Assembly (NCBI RefSeq): GCF_050633125.1
Contig: NZ_JBOEFX010000026.1
Span: forward strand, 1 to 64,000
Origin: Lewinella sp050633125
Lineage (GTDB): Bacteria > Bacteroidota > Bacteroidia > Chitinophagales > Saprospiraceae
Length of the DNA: 64,000 bases
Reading direction: 5' to 3'
Made by a program: the position numbers and the translations under genes. Positions 52,039-60,976 of the stretch are shown in pieces (the first letter of the stretch is position 1; each line of letters opens with the position of its first letter). Below the pieces are notes generated by a model. That model saw only the letters and a list, made by a program, of their open reading frames with translations, was not told where the DNA came from and ran no database searches.

Positions 52039-53568
52039 CTAGTAACCAGGGTTCTGCACCAAATTAGGGTTAACAGAAAGCTGGATGGTAGGAATTGGGA
52101 ACAGCAGACGCTCAGCACCAGAAGCAGGCTTCTCGTTCCAAGTACCCAAGAATTTACCGAAGCGGATCAAGTCCGTACGACGGTGACCTTCCCAGTACAA
52201 TTCACGTCCACGCTCGTCGATCAATGCATCAGCATCAAGAGCAGTAAGTGCAGCAACACCACGCTTGGTACGAATCTGATTTACCAGATCCAAAGCGGTA
52301 GCATTGTCACCAGAGCGGAAAGCAGCCTCAGCTACCATCAACATTACATCAGACAAACGGTAGTAAACGTAGTCGTTATCAACATTATCGCCACTTGCGT
52401 AGTCGATAGGGTACTTGATAACACGGATACCGGTAACTTCCAAGTTGTCACCAGATTCAACCAGTGCAACTTCAGGAGTAAACGCTAGAGGATTACCTTT
52501 ACGATCTTCCAAAGCATTGCCGTCCTGGTCAAACTGCTGGCCTACAAGGAAACCTGCATTGATACCAGAAACGTCAGTCATGCTTGGGTAAGCTCCACCA
52601 ATACGCTGATCCGCTGCGTCAAACTTGTTGTAGAAGTCAGAAATGGTCGTGAAACCATTCCAACCAGAAGGATTCTGGTTGTAGTGCAGGGTACAGAACC
52701 AACGAGCACGTACATTACCAGAACTTACACCGCCACGGTTTTCCGCAGTAAAGATGTTCTCCGTAGAGATCGCATCATTGTTAGGTGCAAAGTTGTCAAA
52801 CATATTGTCAGACAAGCTGTAAGAACCACTGTTGATGATTTGGTTACCCAAATCAATCACCTTAGCCATGTCTTCCGAAGGGAAGCTAGGGTTAGAACGA
52901 TCTTTGATCGTACCACGGTTCAAGTGAGCTTTCATCAATAGTACTTTCGCTGCGTCCTTGTTAGCCAAGTAGGCAGGTCCGTCAGGAAGGTCATTCTGAA
53001 TAGCTTCTATTTCAGAAATAACGTAAGCGATGGCTTCATCACCTACCAGTACCTCTGGATCAGAAGAAAGGTCAATTACACCATCCGCATTAATGTTACG
53101 GAAAGGTACCTGATTCCAAGCATCTGCTACGAGGAATACCGAGAAAGCGCGTAAGAAACGTGCCTGGGCAGCCTGTTCAGCAGTAGGGTTGAAAGTAAGG
53201 ATATCCGTTGATGCAAACTGGGTAGCCAAAAGCTCCCGGTAAGTATCACTAAGGAATGCATGGTCTGCATCCCAGGTGTGGTTGTGAAGTACACGCCAGA
53301 TACCGTTATCGTCCCAGTCGCCACCGCGAGTTGGCCCGATTACTTCATCAGTGGTGTGTTCTTGTGCCGCCCAGAGCCGAGATTGGTCCTGCATTGGCGT
53401 GCGGAGCGACTCATAGGCTCCGATCAAAAGGGCGTCAACGTCAGCATTGTCCTGCAGGATCGCATCACCGGCATCACCGGAGAGGGTGCTTTGCAGCTCC
53501 TCTTCGAGATCGGTACAAGCGAAGGCAGAAAAAGCCAACAGCCCGAAAATTAGGTTACGAAATTTCAT
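52039..53568 (-). CDS. SusD/RagB-family outer-membrane lipoprotein
   Basis: The 509-residue lipoprotein (GLLAFSAFAC signal) has the SusD TPR-rich fold. QARFLRAFSVFLVADAWNQVPF (about 130-150) and the C-terminal LVNQIRTKRGVAALTA and DERGRELYWEGHRRTDLIRFGKF are strong family markers. SusD proteins sit on the outer surface as a lid on SusC and bind the oligosaccharide. It lies 24 nt after SusC on the same strand, a classical pair. The glycan cannot be told from sequence. Confidence 0.95.
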   Translation of the reverse strand: MKFRNLIFGLLAFSAFACTDLEEELQSTLSGDAGDAILQDNADVDALLIGAYESLRTPMQDQSRLWAAQEHTTDEVIGPTRGGDWDDNGIWRVLHNHTWDADHAFLSDTYRELLATQFASTDILTFNPTAEQAAQARFLRAFSVFLVADAWNQVPFRNINADGVIDLSSDPEVLVGDEAIAYVISEIEAIQNDLPDGPAYLANKDAAKVLLMKAHLNRGTIKDRSNPSFPSEDMAKVIDLGNQIINSGSYSLSDNMFDNFAPNNDAISTENIFTAENRGGVSSGNVRARWFCTLHYNQNPSGWNGFTTISDFYNKFDAADQRIGGAYPSMTDVSGINAGFLVGQQFDQDGNALEDRKGNPLAFTPEVALVESGDNLEVTGIRVIKYPIDYASGDNVDNDYVYYRLSDVMLMVAEAAFRSGDNATALDLVNQIRTKRGVAALTALDADALIDERGRELYWEGHRRTDLIRFGKFLGTWNEKPASGAERLLFPIPTIQLSVNPNLVQNPGY

Positions 53569-53592
53569 TCTAAAAAACTTTTTGTCTTTGAA

Positions 53593-56553
53593 TTAAAATG
53601 TTGCACTCAAGCTTAGCAAGATGGTTCTAGCACTTGGGTAAGGAATATACTCAATTCCGAACGAAGGTACACCATCAGTTACGTTCAAGGTGTTAACCTC
53701 TGGGTCAAAACCGGAGTAGTTTGTCAAAACCAATAGGTTTTGTCCTGTCAAACCGATCTTAACATTGCGTACACCATTGCCCAAGTCACCTAAGTTATAG
53801 GTAACGGTAGCGTTAGCCAACTTCAAGTAATCACCATCCTCGATATAACGAGAAGAAGATTTAATTGGGTTAGCCTGGCTTTCCTGTGGGTCTTTACCAA
53901 TCAGGTTAGCATCAATATTACGAGAACCCAGGTTACCTATCGGTAACACAGTGTTAGCAGTATTGTTGTAAATCTGGTGGCCGAAGGCACCGTTGAAGTT
54001 CAAACCTACACTCAGGTTTCCAGCAGACAAGGTCGTAGAAAGACCAAGTAAGATATCTGGGTTAGGATCACCAACGTAAGCAAATGCTTCGTCATTAGCG
54101 TAGATAGCAACACCATCATCACCCAACTCGATAAACTCACGTGTGTAGAAAGCGTTCAATGGCTGGCCATTTTCCAAACGCTGAACCCGTGAACCAGAGA
54201 TACCCTGACCGAATAGTGCACCCGTTGTAATTGGCGCTCCTTCGTAGTTCTGTAGCTCATTCTTCAGGAATGCCGCATTAACGGTCAAGTCCCAAGTAAG
54301 GTTATCGTTGTTCACCAAGAAGGTGCTCAAACCAAGTTCAACACCAGAGTTTACTACTTCACCGGCGATATTCTTCCACTGAGTGGTGTTATCAGGTGGT
54401 GCAGGAGCAACTACAGGAGAGTTGAATAGCAAGTCTTCCGTTGTTTTAACGAAGTAATCAACGCTACCACTTACGCGGTAGTCAAGGATAGCAAAGTCTA
54501 AACCAACGTTGATCATCGTAGAAGTTTCCCACTTCAGATCAGGGTTTTCAGCAAAGGCACGCTGTAGACCGCCACCGCTACGGAAGCGATACTGCGCCTG
54601 AGAAGCACCTGCAGGGAATTCCTGGTTACCAGTAATACCCCAGCTAGCACGTAGCTTCAAATCATTGAAAGTACCACCGCTAGAGATGAAGTCTTCCTTA
54701 GCAAGGTTCCAAGCCAACCCGATAGATGGGAATACACCGTAGCGGTTGTTTGCACCAAATTTAGAAGAACCATCCGCACGTACGGTAGCTGTAACCAAGT
54801 ACTTGTCGTAGAAGCTCAAGTTAGCACGACCAAAGTAAGACTGTAACTCGTTTACCGGGTCGGTGAATGATCCGATATTCCGAGAGCCAGGGGAAGCACT
54901 CTGGATGATATTGGTATAGTCGATACCATCCTCAAGGAAATCCTGCCCCAAAAGGCCAGTTTCTGCATTCTCATACTTCAGGTATTCGTAACCACCCAGT
55001 AGGTTCAAGCTGATATCTGAACTAAGATCGTAATCCCAGTTCAAAGTGTGCGTGAACTGCTGGCCCGTAAGGGTACGGTTGTTGATCGCAGCGATACCAC
55101 GACCTTCAACACTTTGAACATTGATCCAGCTCTTAATCTGTGCACGACGCTCACCAACACCAGAGTTTACAGAATACTGAAACTTATAAGTAAGATTGTC
55201 AGTGATCTTGTAAGAAGGAGCAATAGAGATAATAGTGGTATTAACTACCGCTTCATCAATATAAGCATCATTATTAGCAGCAGGGTTGATTGTGGTAGAT
55301 CCTAGCTCAATATCATAGCTGCCATCAGGGTTAACCAACGGACGAGTTGGGTTCCACTGTAGCGCCTGAGCAACCAAGTTACCGGTAAAACCAGCATTGG
55401 TCGTAATAGGAGTAATCTCGTAGTTGTTACGAGCAAAGATCAAGTTGAAATCAAGATCAAGGCGTTCGTTATTCAAGAGGTTGTACTTACCAGAAATATT
55501 GGCAGTATAACGCTCCAGATTACTCTGCTGAATGACACCCTGGATATCCTGGTAACCCAAAGATACCCGGTAGCTTCCTTTCTTATCACCACCACCTACA
55601 GAGAGGTTGTAGTTCTGTGTGAAAGCATTGCGCGTGATCGCATCAAATGCATTTTCGCTACCACCAAAATCACCACCGGTCAAACCGTACTGGTCCAAGG
55701 CAGAGCGGTAAGCATCAGCATCAAGCGTTTCGTATTCCTTCAATACAGAAGAAGTAGCAACACTAGCAGAGAAACCTAAGGTAGGTTCGCCAGCACGTCC
55801 TTTACGAGTGGTAACGATGATTACACCGTTTGCACCACGCGAACCGTAGATAGCTGTTGCAGATGCATCTTTCAATACCTGAATCGACTCAATGTCGCTA
55901 GGGTTGATAAATGCCAGTGGGTTAACCCCTTCTGTGCTTGCTCCGTCAATCAGGATACCGCTTGGTAAAGCAGAACGACCATCAAGAGGAATACCATCTA
56001 CTACGTACAATGGCTCGTTGCCTGCACGAATAGACGCACTACCACGGATACGTACCGTAGTTGCACCACCCGGTGCACCAGAATTGTTTACCACCTGTAC
56101 ACCAGGAATCTTACCCTGGATCAACTGATCAGGAGCAACAACAACACCCTGGTTGAAATCGTCGGCTTTCAACGAAGCTACAGAACCTGTCAAATCTGAT
56201 TTTTTGACTGTACCGTAACCAATGACTACTACTTCATCCAATAATTCACCAGAAGACATTTCTACGTTAATAGTTGTCTGTCCGTTGAGATCAATGGTCT
56301 GAGCAGCAAAGCCGGTGTAGGAGAATTCCAACTGCTTGGCATCAGCAGGAACATTAAGAGAATACGTACCGTCAAAATCTGTAACGGTACCGGTAGCTGT
56401 TCCAACAACTAAGACATTGGCACCAATTAATGGTTCGCCACTCTCAGCGTCGGTAATTGTACCTGTGATGGTTTGTGCTACTGCAAAATTGCAAAATGCA
56501 ACTGCCAGCAGTAACAGCATCCACCGCGATACTTTGTCGACTTTAAGCTTCAT
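53593..56553 (-). CDS. SusC/RagA-family TonB-dependent outer-membrane receptor
   Basis: The 986-residue receptor has a signal peptide ending AVAQ, a carboxypeptidase-like regulatory domain (TITGTITDAESGEPLIGANV), the SusC TonB-box-like segment DEVVVIGYGTVKKSDLTGSV, plug motifs (IRGSASIRAGNEPLYVVDGI) and a beta-barrel ending with an aromatic strand. It imports oligosaccharides captured by SusD into the periplasm using TonB energy. It is the first gene of the operon with susD. A TAATTTTG box and a palindrome lie in the 460-nt upstream region. Confidence 0.95.
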   Translation of the reverse strand: MKLKVDKVSRWMLLLLAVAFCNFAVAQTITGTITDAESGEPLIGANVLVVGTATGTVTDFDGTYSLNVPADAKQLEFSYTGFAAQTIDLNGQTTINVEMSSGELLDEVVVIGYGTVKKSDLTGSVASLKADDFNQGVVVAPDQLIQGKIPGVQVVNNSGAPGGATTVRIRGSASIRAGNEPLYVVDGIPLDGRSALPSGILIDGASTEGVNPLAFINPSDIESIQVLKDASATAIYGSRGANGVIIVTTRKGRAGEPTLGFSASVATSSVLKEYETLDADAYRSALDQYGLTGGDFGGSENAFDAITRNAFTQNYNLSVGGGDKKGSYRVSLGYQDIQGVIQQSNLERYTANISGKYNLLNNERLDLDFNLIFARNNYEITPITTNAGFTGNLVAQALQWNPTRPLVNPDGSYDIELGSTTINPAANNDAYIDEAVVNTTIISIAPSYKITDNLTYKFQYSVNSGVGERRAQIKSWINVQSVEGRGIAAINNRTLTGQQFTHTLNWDYDLSSDISLNLLGGYEYLKYENAETGLLGQDFLEDGIDYTNIIQSASPGSRNIGSFTDPVNELQSYFGRANLSFYDKYLVTATVRADGSSKFGANNRYGVFPSIGLAWNLAKEDFISSGGTFNDLKLRASWGITGNQEFPAGASQAQYRFRSGGGLQRAFAENPDLKWETSTMINVGLDFAILDYRVSGSVDYFVKTTEDLLFNSPVVAPAPPDNTTQWKNIAGEVVNSGVELGLSTFLVNNDNLTWDLTVNAAFLKNELQNYEGAPITTGALFGQGISGSRVQRLENGQPLNAFYTREFIELGDDGVAIYANDEAFAYVGDPNPDILLGLSTTLSAGNLSVGLNFNGAFGHQIYNNTANTVLPIGNLGSRNIDANLIGKDPQESQANPIKSSSRYIEDGDYLKLANATVTYNLGDLGNGVRNVKIGLTGQNLLVLTNYSGFDPEVNTLNVTDGVPSFGIEYIPYPSARTILLSLSATF

Positions 56554-56834
56554 ACACTACTTTGGTTTAATTAAAAAAAAAACAATTACCATAAAAATAA
56601 TAGAGCATACTGCTAATTACTTCACTCCAGTGCAATAAGGAGCAGTTCTCTACAAACTCTTTGTTTTCGTTTCTTGGTTGTCGTGGGATTAGAAGTAAAC
56701 AGGCAGTTACACTGCGGTCCAACGTATCGGGCCCAGGTCTTTGGTGTTGTATTTACACTAACTGCCGTAAAAGTCAGAATAAAGTATGAAATAACCAAGG
56801 ATACTAAAAAAGATTTTCCTCAACACAAGTCAAA

Positions 56835-56892
56835 CAAAATTATATTACGCTTCTCAGGACCACACAAAGCCTAAACGCAACCAAACTTGGTT
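56835..56892 (-). promoter_or_regulatory. Candidate promoter and activator site of the SusC gene
   Basis: On the minus strand TAATTTTG (56835-56842) matches the -7 consensus, about 280 nt upstream of SusC. The palindrome AACCAAACTTGGTT (56879-56892), two 6-bp arms around 2 nt, lies roughly 40 nt further upstream, the position expected for an activator. The rest of 56554-57016 shows no gene. Both assignments are inference from position. Confidence 0.35.
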
Positions 56893-57016
56893 ACGCTGCC
56901 TAATCCTTTTTTATTTACGATAATCTAAAGCTTTCCATTTTTTTTCGGACATTACGTAACAACGGTCACCTAATTAAGGTGAAAGAAATCAACCCAAATA
57001 TCCAAATCCCTCTGTC

Positions 57017-58258
57017 ATGTATCCAAAATTGTTGTTGTTTCTCTGCCTCTGCTTAGGCGCGTTGAGTGCCAACACCCAAGAAGAGCTGATCTCTATCCCA
57101 CGAGGTAGCGGGAAGGTAGAGATCCCATTTGAGTACGTTAATAATTTCATTGTTGTAAGCGTTGTTTTCAATAAAATTTTTCCCTTAAAATTCATCTTTG
57201 ATACAGGTGCAGAGAATACCATTCTCACCAGAAAAGAAATTACGGACCTTCTCAACATCGATTATCAGCGCGAAATCAGCATTTTCGGTTCCGATTTGAC
57301 TACCGAATTGACCGCCTACGTTGCCCCTGGCATTTCGATGGAATTTGGGGAACACCTTCAAATTTCCAGCCAAGCAGTGTTGGTTATGAAAGAAGATTAT
57401 TTCCGTTTTGAAGAATATGCCGGCATTGAAGTCCATGGTATTTTAGGGGCCGATATCTTGCGACGTTTTGTCATTCATATTGATTATCGGCGGCAAAAAA
57501 TCATCTTCCAGGATCCTAGCAAATTTTCGGTTCCAAGAGCTAGAAATTTCCCTAATATTCCTTCTGAATTTAGTCGTCACAAGCCATACTTCAACCTTCC
57601 CGCCAGTATTCGAGCCGACCAATCGACGGAGATAAAATTGCTCATGGATACCGGGGCCAGCCTCGCCCTTCTGCTTTACACCCACTCGGATAGCCTCTTG
57701 CAGTTACCCCCTGAACTCATCCGCACCACCATCGGGCATGGATTGGGAGGGAGCATTGATGGTTACGTCGGGCGAACATCCAAACTGAGTATAGGCGAAT
57801 TGGAACTCAATAACATTGTCACCAACTTTCAAGACGTCGCCGAACAATACGTTATTGACAGTACTTTTCTAAATAATCGTAATGGAATAATGGGCAATGT
57901 TATCCTACAGCGTTTCAATATTATCATTGATTACGTACGAGAGGAGGTCTATTTAAAGCCTAACAAATATTTCACCGAAGCCTTCAAGTTCGATCGCAGT
58001 GGCATGAGTGTCATCGTCACCGGAGAACAGTTGAATAAATATATCGTCCTCAATGTTATTAAAGATAGCCCGGCGGGCGAAGTAGATATCCGTAAAGGAG
58101 ACGAAATCAGAGTCCTAAATGGTGTTCCTGCCAATCTACGCGGGCTGGAAAATATTCTTCGTTTTTTACGAAAAAAACCCGGCAAAAAAGTACGACTACT
58201 CATAAAGAGAGGCAATGAAAGGATTCAGAAAGAAATTAGGCTCCGTGACTTGATTTAA
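57017..58258 (+). CDS. Secreted retropepsin-like aspartyl protease with PDZ domain
   Basis: The 413-residue protein has a signal peptide (LCLCLGALSANTQ). Two aspartyl protease half-domains follow, each with a catalytic-type DTGA motif: FIFDTGAENTIL near 62 and LLMDTGASLALL near 213. A C-terminal PDZ domain (about 325-410) has KDSPAGEVDIRKGDEIRVLNG. The two-DTGA arrangement within one chain resembles pepsin-like duplication built from retropepsin-type units. Target proteins are unknown. Its last 4 nt overlap the end of the convergent dehydrogenase gene. Confidence 0.87.
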   Translation: MYPKLLLFLCLCLGALSANTQEELISIPRGSGKVEIPFEYVNNFIVVSVVFNKIFPLKFIFDTGAENTILTRKEITDLLNIDYQREISIFGSDLTTELTAYVAPGISMEFGEHLQISSQAVLVMKEDYFRFEEYAGIEVHGILGADILRRFVIHIDYRRQKIIFQDPSKFSVPRARNFPNIPSEFSRHKPYFNLPASIRADQSTEIKLLMDTGASLALLLYTHSDSLLQLPPELIRTTIGHGLGGSIDGYVGRTSKLSIGELELNNIVTNFQDVAEQYVIDSTFLNNRNGIMGNVILQRFNIIIDYVREEVYLKPNKYFTEAFKFDRSGMSVIVTGEQLNKYIVLNVIKDSPAGEVDIRKGDEIRVLNGVPANLRGLENILRFLRKKPGKKVRLLIKRGNERIQKEIRLRDLI

Positions 58259-59106
58259 GCCATTTCCTGTGTCATTACATCACTCCATTCCCATAATTCA
58301 TGGGCAAGTTCGGGGTCACGAGCCAACACCGATGGCTTGCGACAACATTGTCGTTCATCAAAATACCGCCCAGTGACATTGCGTACTTCCGGGCTCATCG
58401 CCAGGTAAAGCGGGGTGCGGGCACCACAACGCGTAGAACGCATAAAAGGCTTGTACAGATTCCAGAATAGCGAGATAAACCAGCGGGTCTCTTTGTTTGC
58501 AATTCGGGTACGAATAACCCCTGGGTGCAGGCAATTGCTTTCGATTTCCGGGTACCGGCGAGCCAATTCACGTGTAAAGAGTACATTGGCCAGCTTGCTC
58601 CGTGCATAAGCCTCAAGACCATTGTAACATTCAGGGCCATCTTCTCCTGTCAGGCTTTCAAAATCCAGCTTGCCGTGAAAATGTGCCACCGAAGCTAGAT
58701 TCACAATCCTGCCTGCCGGAGCCGCCTTTAACAATGGTAATAACAACTTGGTGAGAAGAAAATGCCCCAGGTGATTAACTGCAAACTGTAATTCAATACC
58801 ATCATCGGAATACTGAAGTTCGTTGGTAAAAACACCAGCATTGTTGATCAAGACATCTAGTTTACCAAACTGCGTAGTAAAAGTAGTCGCAGCCTCTCTA
58901 ACTGTTCCTAAATTGGCCAAATCACAGTAGAGCCAATCGATGGCTTCTTTACCCGTACGATACCTAAGGGTAGCTACCGCTGCGGCTAATTTCTCCTTCG
59001 AACGGCCAGCAATAATTACGCGGTGTCCCCGTTCAAGCAGAACTTGAGCGGTAGCACGGCCAATGCCATCGTTACCTCCGGTGATCAAAATGGTTTGCTG
59101 TTGCAT
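58255..59106 (-). CDS. Short-chain dehydrogenase, retinol-dehydrogenase-like
   Basis: The 283-residue protein has the SDR nucleotide-binding TGGNDGIGRATAQ near residue 8, the NNAGVF motif, the catalytic Ser region NLASVAHF and YxxxK in YARSKLANVLF. The GRSKEKL segment after strand 2 suggests NADP preference. The overall look, including LHPGVIRTRIANKE, matches retinol dehydrogenase/WW-domain oxidoreductase-like SDRs that act on lipophilic alcohols; the substrate is unknown. It stands alone on the minus strand, convergent with the aspartyl protease gene. Confidence 0.87.
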   Translation of the reverse strand: MQQQTILITGGNDGIGRATAQVLLERGHRVIIAGRSKEKLAAAVATLRYRTGKEAIDWLYCDLANLGTVREAATTFTTQFGKLDVLINNAGVFTNELQYSDDGIELQFAVNHLGHFLLTKLLLPLLKAAPAGRIVNLASVAHFHGKLDFESLTGEDGPECYNGLEAYARSKLANVLFTRELARRYPEIESNCLHPGVIRTRIANKETRWFISLFWNLYKPFMRSTRCGARTPLYLAMSPEVRNVTGRYFDERQCCRKPSVLARDPELAHELWEWSDVMTQEMA

Positions 59107-59195
59107 GGAGCAATGAAGTGGTTAGGATCTTCTATTTCTATAACAACAAAACCCCGGAAAATAGTTGTGTTTATTTTACCTTTACTCTTATATAA

Positions 59196-60464
59196 ATGAT
59201 CCTCGTCGAAAAAAAAATGCTCCGTATGTGTCAAAAAATGCTCCTTACCTTCTGTTTTAGCTTCATTCTAATTGCCTCTTCTACCCTTTTAGGGCAATCA
59301 ACAGATGCTGCTTTACGCGCCAAAGCTCAGCAATTGGCCGAGCGTTACATTATCACCGATGGGCACGTAGACCTCCCCTACCGACTGCGGATTCAGAATT
59401 TCCGGCCAACCAAGGAATATCTGGGCATTCCTATTAGCACTAAAGACGGTGATTTTGATTATGAACGTTCTAAAAAAGGCGGGCTAGATGCCCCTTTTAT
59501 GTCCATTTATATTCCTGCTTCTTACCAAACCGAAGGTGGAGCCAAAGAACTGGCCGATTCTCTTATCGATATGGTCAGTGCCATCACGGTAGCTCACCCA
59601 GATAAGTTTATGCTCGCCAATAACCCGGCAGATGTACGTGTAGCTTTTGAGGCTGGAAAAATTGCCCTGCCCATGGGTATGGAGAACGGTGCCCCCATTG
59701 GAGATGACCTCAGTAATGTTGCCTACTTCCGCAAGCGTGGGATCGATTATATCACCCTCACTCATTCAAAGGACAACCTTATCTGTGACAGCAGTTACGA
59801 TACCACCCGCACCTGGAACGGACTTAGCCCCTTTGGCCGGGAAGTAGTTGCCGAGATGAACCGGGTAGGCATTATGGTAGACATTAGCCATGTAAGCGAT
59901 AGCACGTTCTGGCAGGTGATGGAGCTTTCTCAGGCACCTTGCATTGCCAGCCACAGCTCTGCACGCAAATTTACGCCTGGCTTCGAGCGCAATATGAACG
60001 ATGATATGATCAAGGCTTTAGCACGAAAAGGTGGTGTTATCCAAATCAACTTTGGTAGTACTTTCCTCGATGGCAAGGTAGCCGCCCAACGAGATAGTCT
60101 TCGTGTATTGTTACAGGGTATTTTAGCTGAAAAAAATCTATCTTTCCGTGACGAAGCTGCGGAGCCCATTATCGAAAAGTTTCAACAAGAGCACCCTGCC
60201 CTATTTGCTGACGTAAATACCGTAGCCGATCACATCGACCACGTCGTCGCACTCAGTGGAGTTGACCATGTCGCTTTTGGTAGTGACTTTGATGGTGTTG
60301 GCGATAGCCTCCCCACTGGCCTTAAAGATGTAAGTATGTATCCAAACTTAATCATGGAGCTTCTTCGTCGGGGCTATCAGGAGGATGAAATAGCAAAGAT
60401 TTGTTATAGTAATGTCTTCCGGGTTTGGCGGCAGGTTGCTCTGGTGGCAGAATTTCAGCAATAA
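59196..60464 (+). CDS. Membrane dipeptidase, peptidase family M19
   Basis: The 422-residue protein has a signal peptide (FSFILIASSTLLGQ). The renal-dipeptidase fold follows, with the zinc ligands HVD in IITDGHVDLPYR, the bridging Glu in PMGMENGAP, the His in DISHVSDSTFW and IASHSSARKF, and Asp in FGSDFDGVGD. It hydrolyses dipeptides in the periplasm, including D-amino-acid ones in some homologues. The ATG at 59217, preceded by an A-rich tract, is an alternative start giving a more usual signal. It is followed by YbjN-like and dipeptide-type permease genes, suggesting a peptide-use cluster. Confidence 0.92.
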   Translation: MILVEKKMLRMCQKMLLTFCFSFILIASSTLLGQSTDAALRAKAQQLAERYIITDGHVDLPYRLRIQNFRPTKEYLGIPISTKDGDFDYERSKKGGLDAPFMSIYIPASYQTEGGAKELADSLIDMVSAITVAHPDKFMLANNPADVRVAFEAGKIALPMGMENGAPIGDDLSNVAYFRKRGIDYITLTHSKDNLICDSSYDTTRTWNGLSPFGREVVAEMNRVGIMVDISHVSDSTFWQVMELSQAPCIASHSSARKFTPGFERNMNDDMIKALARKGGVIQINFGSTFLDGKVAAQRDSLRVLLQGILAEKNLSFRDEAAEPIIEKFQQEHPALFADVNTVADHIDHVVALSGVDHVAFGSDFDGVGDSLPTGLKDVSMYPNLIMELLRRGYQEDEIAKICYSNVFRVWRQVALVAEFQQ

Positions 60465-60503
60465 GTAAATAAACACATCTCTATAATTAATTCTATTCTA
60501 AAC

Positions 60504-60965
60504 ATGAGAAAACAATTTTTTCTTTTCAGCACAGTCCTATTAATGGCTAGTCTGTTTAGCACCACATTACAAGCACAGTGGTCTGAAGCTAAACTACAAT
60601 CTATGTACTCCAACTTCCTGGACGGCAAAGGTTACGAAAACAGTATTGACGGAGACGGCGATGTTCAGTTTATATACAATGATCGTACTTTTTTCATTGA
60701 AGTAAACGAAGGTGACACGGAGTTTTTCCGAGTTGTTCTTGCCAATATCTGGCCTATTGAGAGCGTATCTGAAGGCCTTCAAGTTGTACAAGCTTGTGAC
60801 GAGGTTAACCGGACCATGAAGTGCACCAAAGCCTATACGACCAATGACAATGTCTGGGTTGCTGTTGAGTTATTTGTTGGCGAACCAGACGTATTCAAAG
60901 CCGTCTTCGATCGCTGCCTAAACGCTATTGAGCTTGGAGTAACCACGTTCGTTGACGAAATGTAA
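60504..60965 (+). CDS. Small secreted YbjN-like protein
   Basis: The 153-residue protein has a signal peptide ending LQAQ. The mature part has the YbjN/type III chaperone-like alpha-beta pattern: DVQFIYNDRTFFIEV, VVQACDEVNRTMKCTKAYT, then a VWVAVELFV strand and a helix with FDRCLNAI. YbjN proteins are sensory or regulatory in E. coli, but this one is exported, so the role may differ. Two of its cysteines could form a disulfide. It lies 39 nt after the dipeptidase and 11 nt before the permease. Confidence 0.65.
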   Translation: MRKQFFLFSTVLLMASLFSTTLQAQWSEAKLQSMYSNFLDGKGYENSIDGDGDVQFIYNDRTFFIEVNEGDTEFFRVVLANIWPIESVSEGLQVVQACDEVNRTMKCTKAYTTNDNVWVAVELFVGEPDVFKAVFDRCLNAIELGVTTFVDEM

Positions 60966-60976
60966 CCCCTCTTTTG

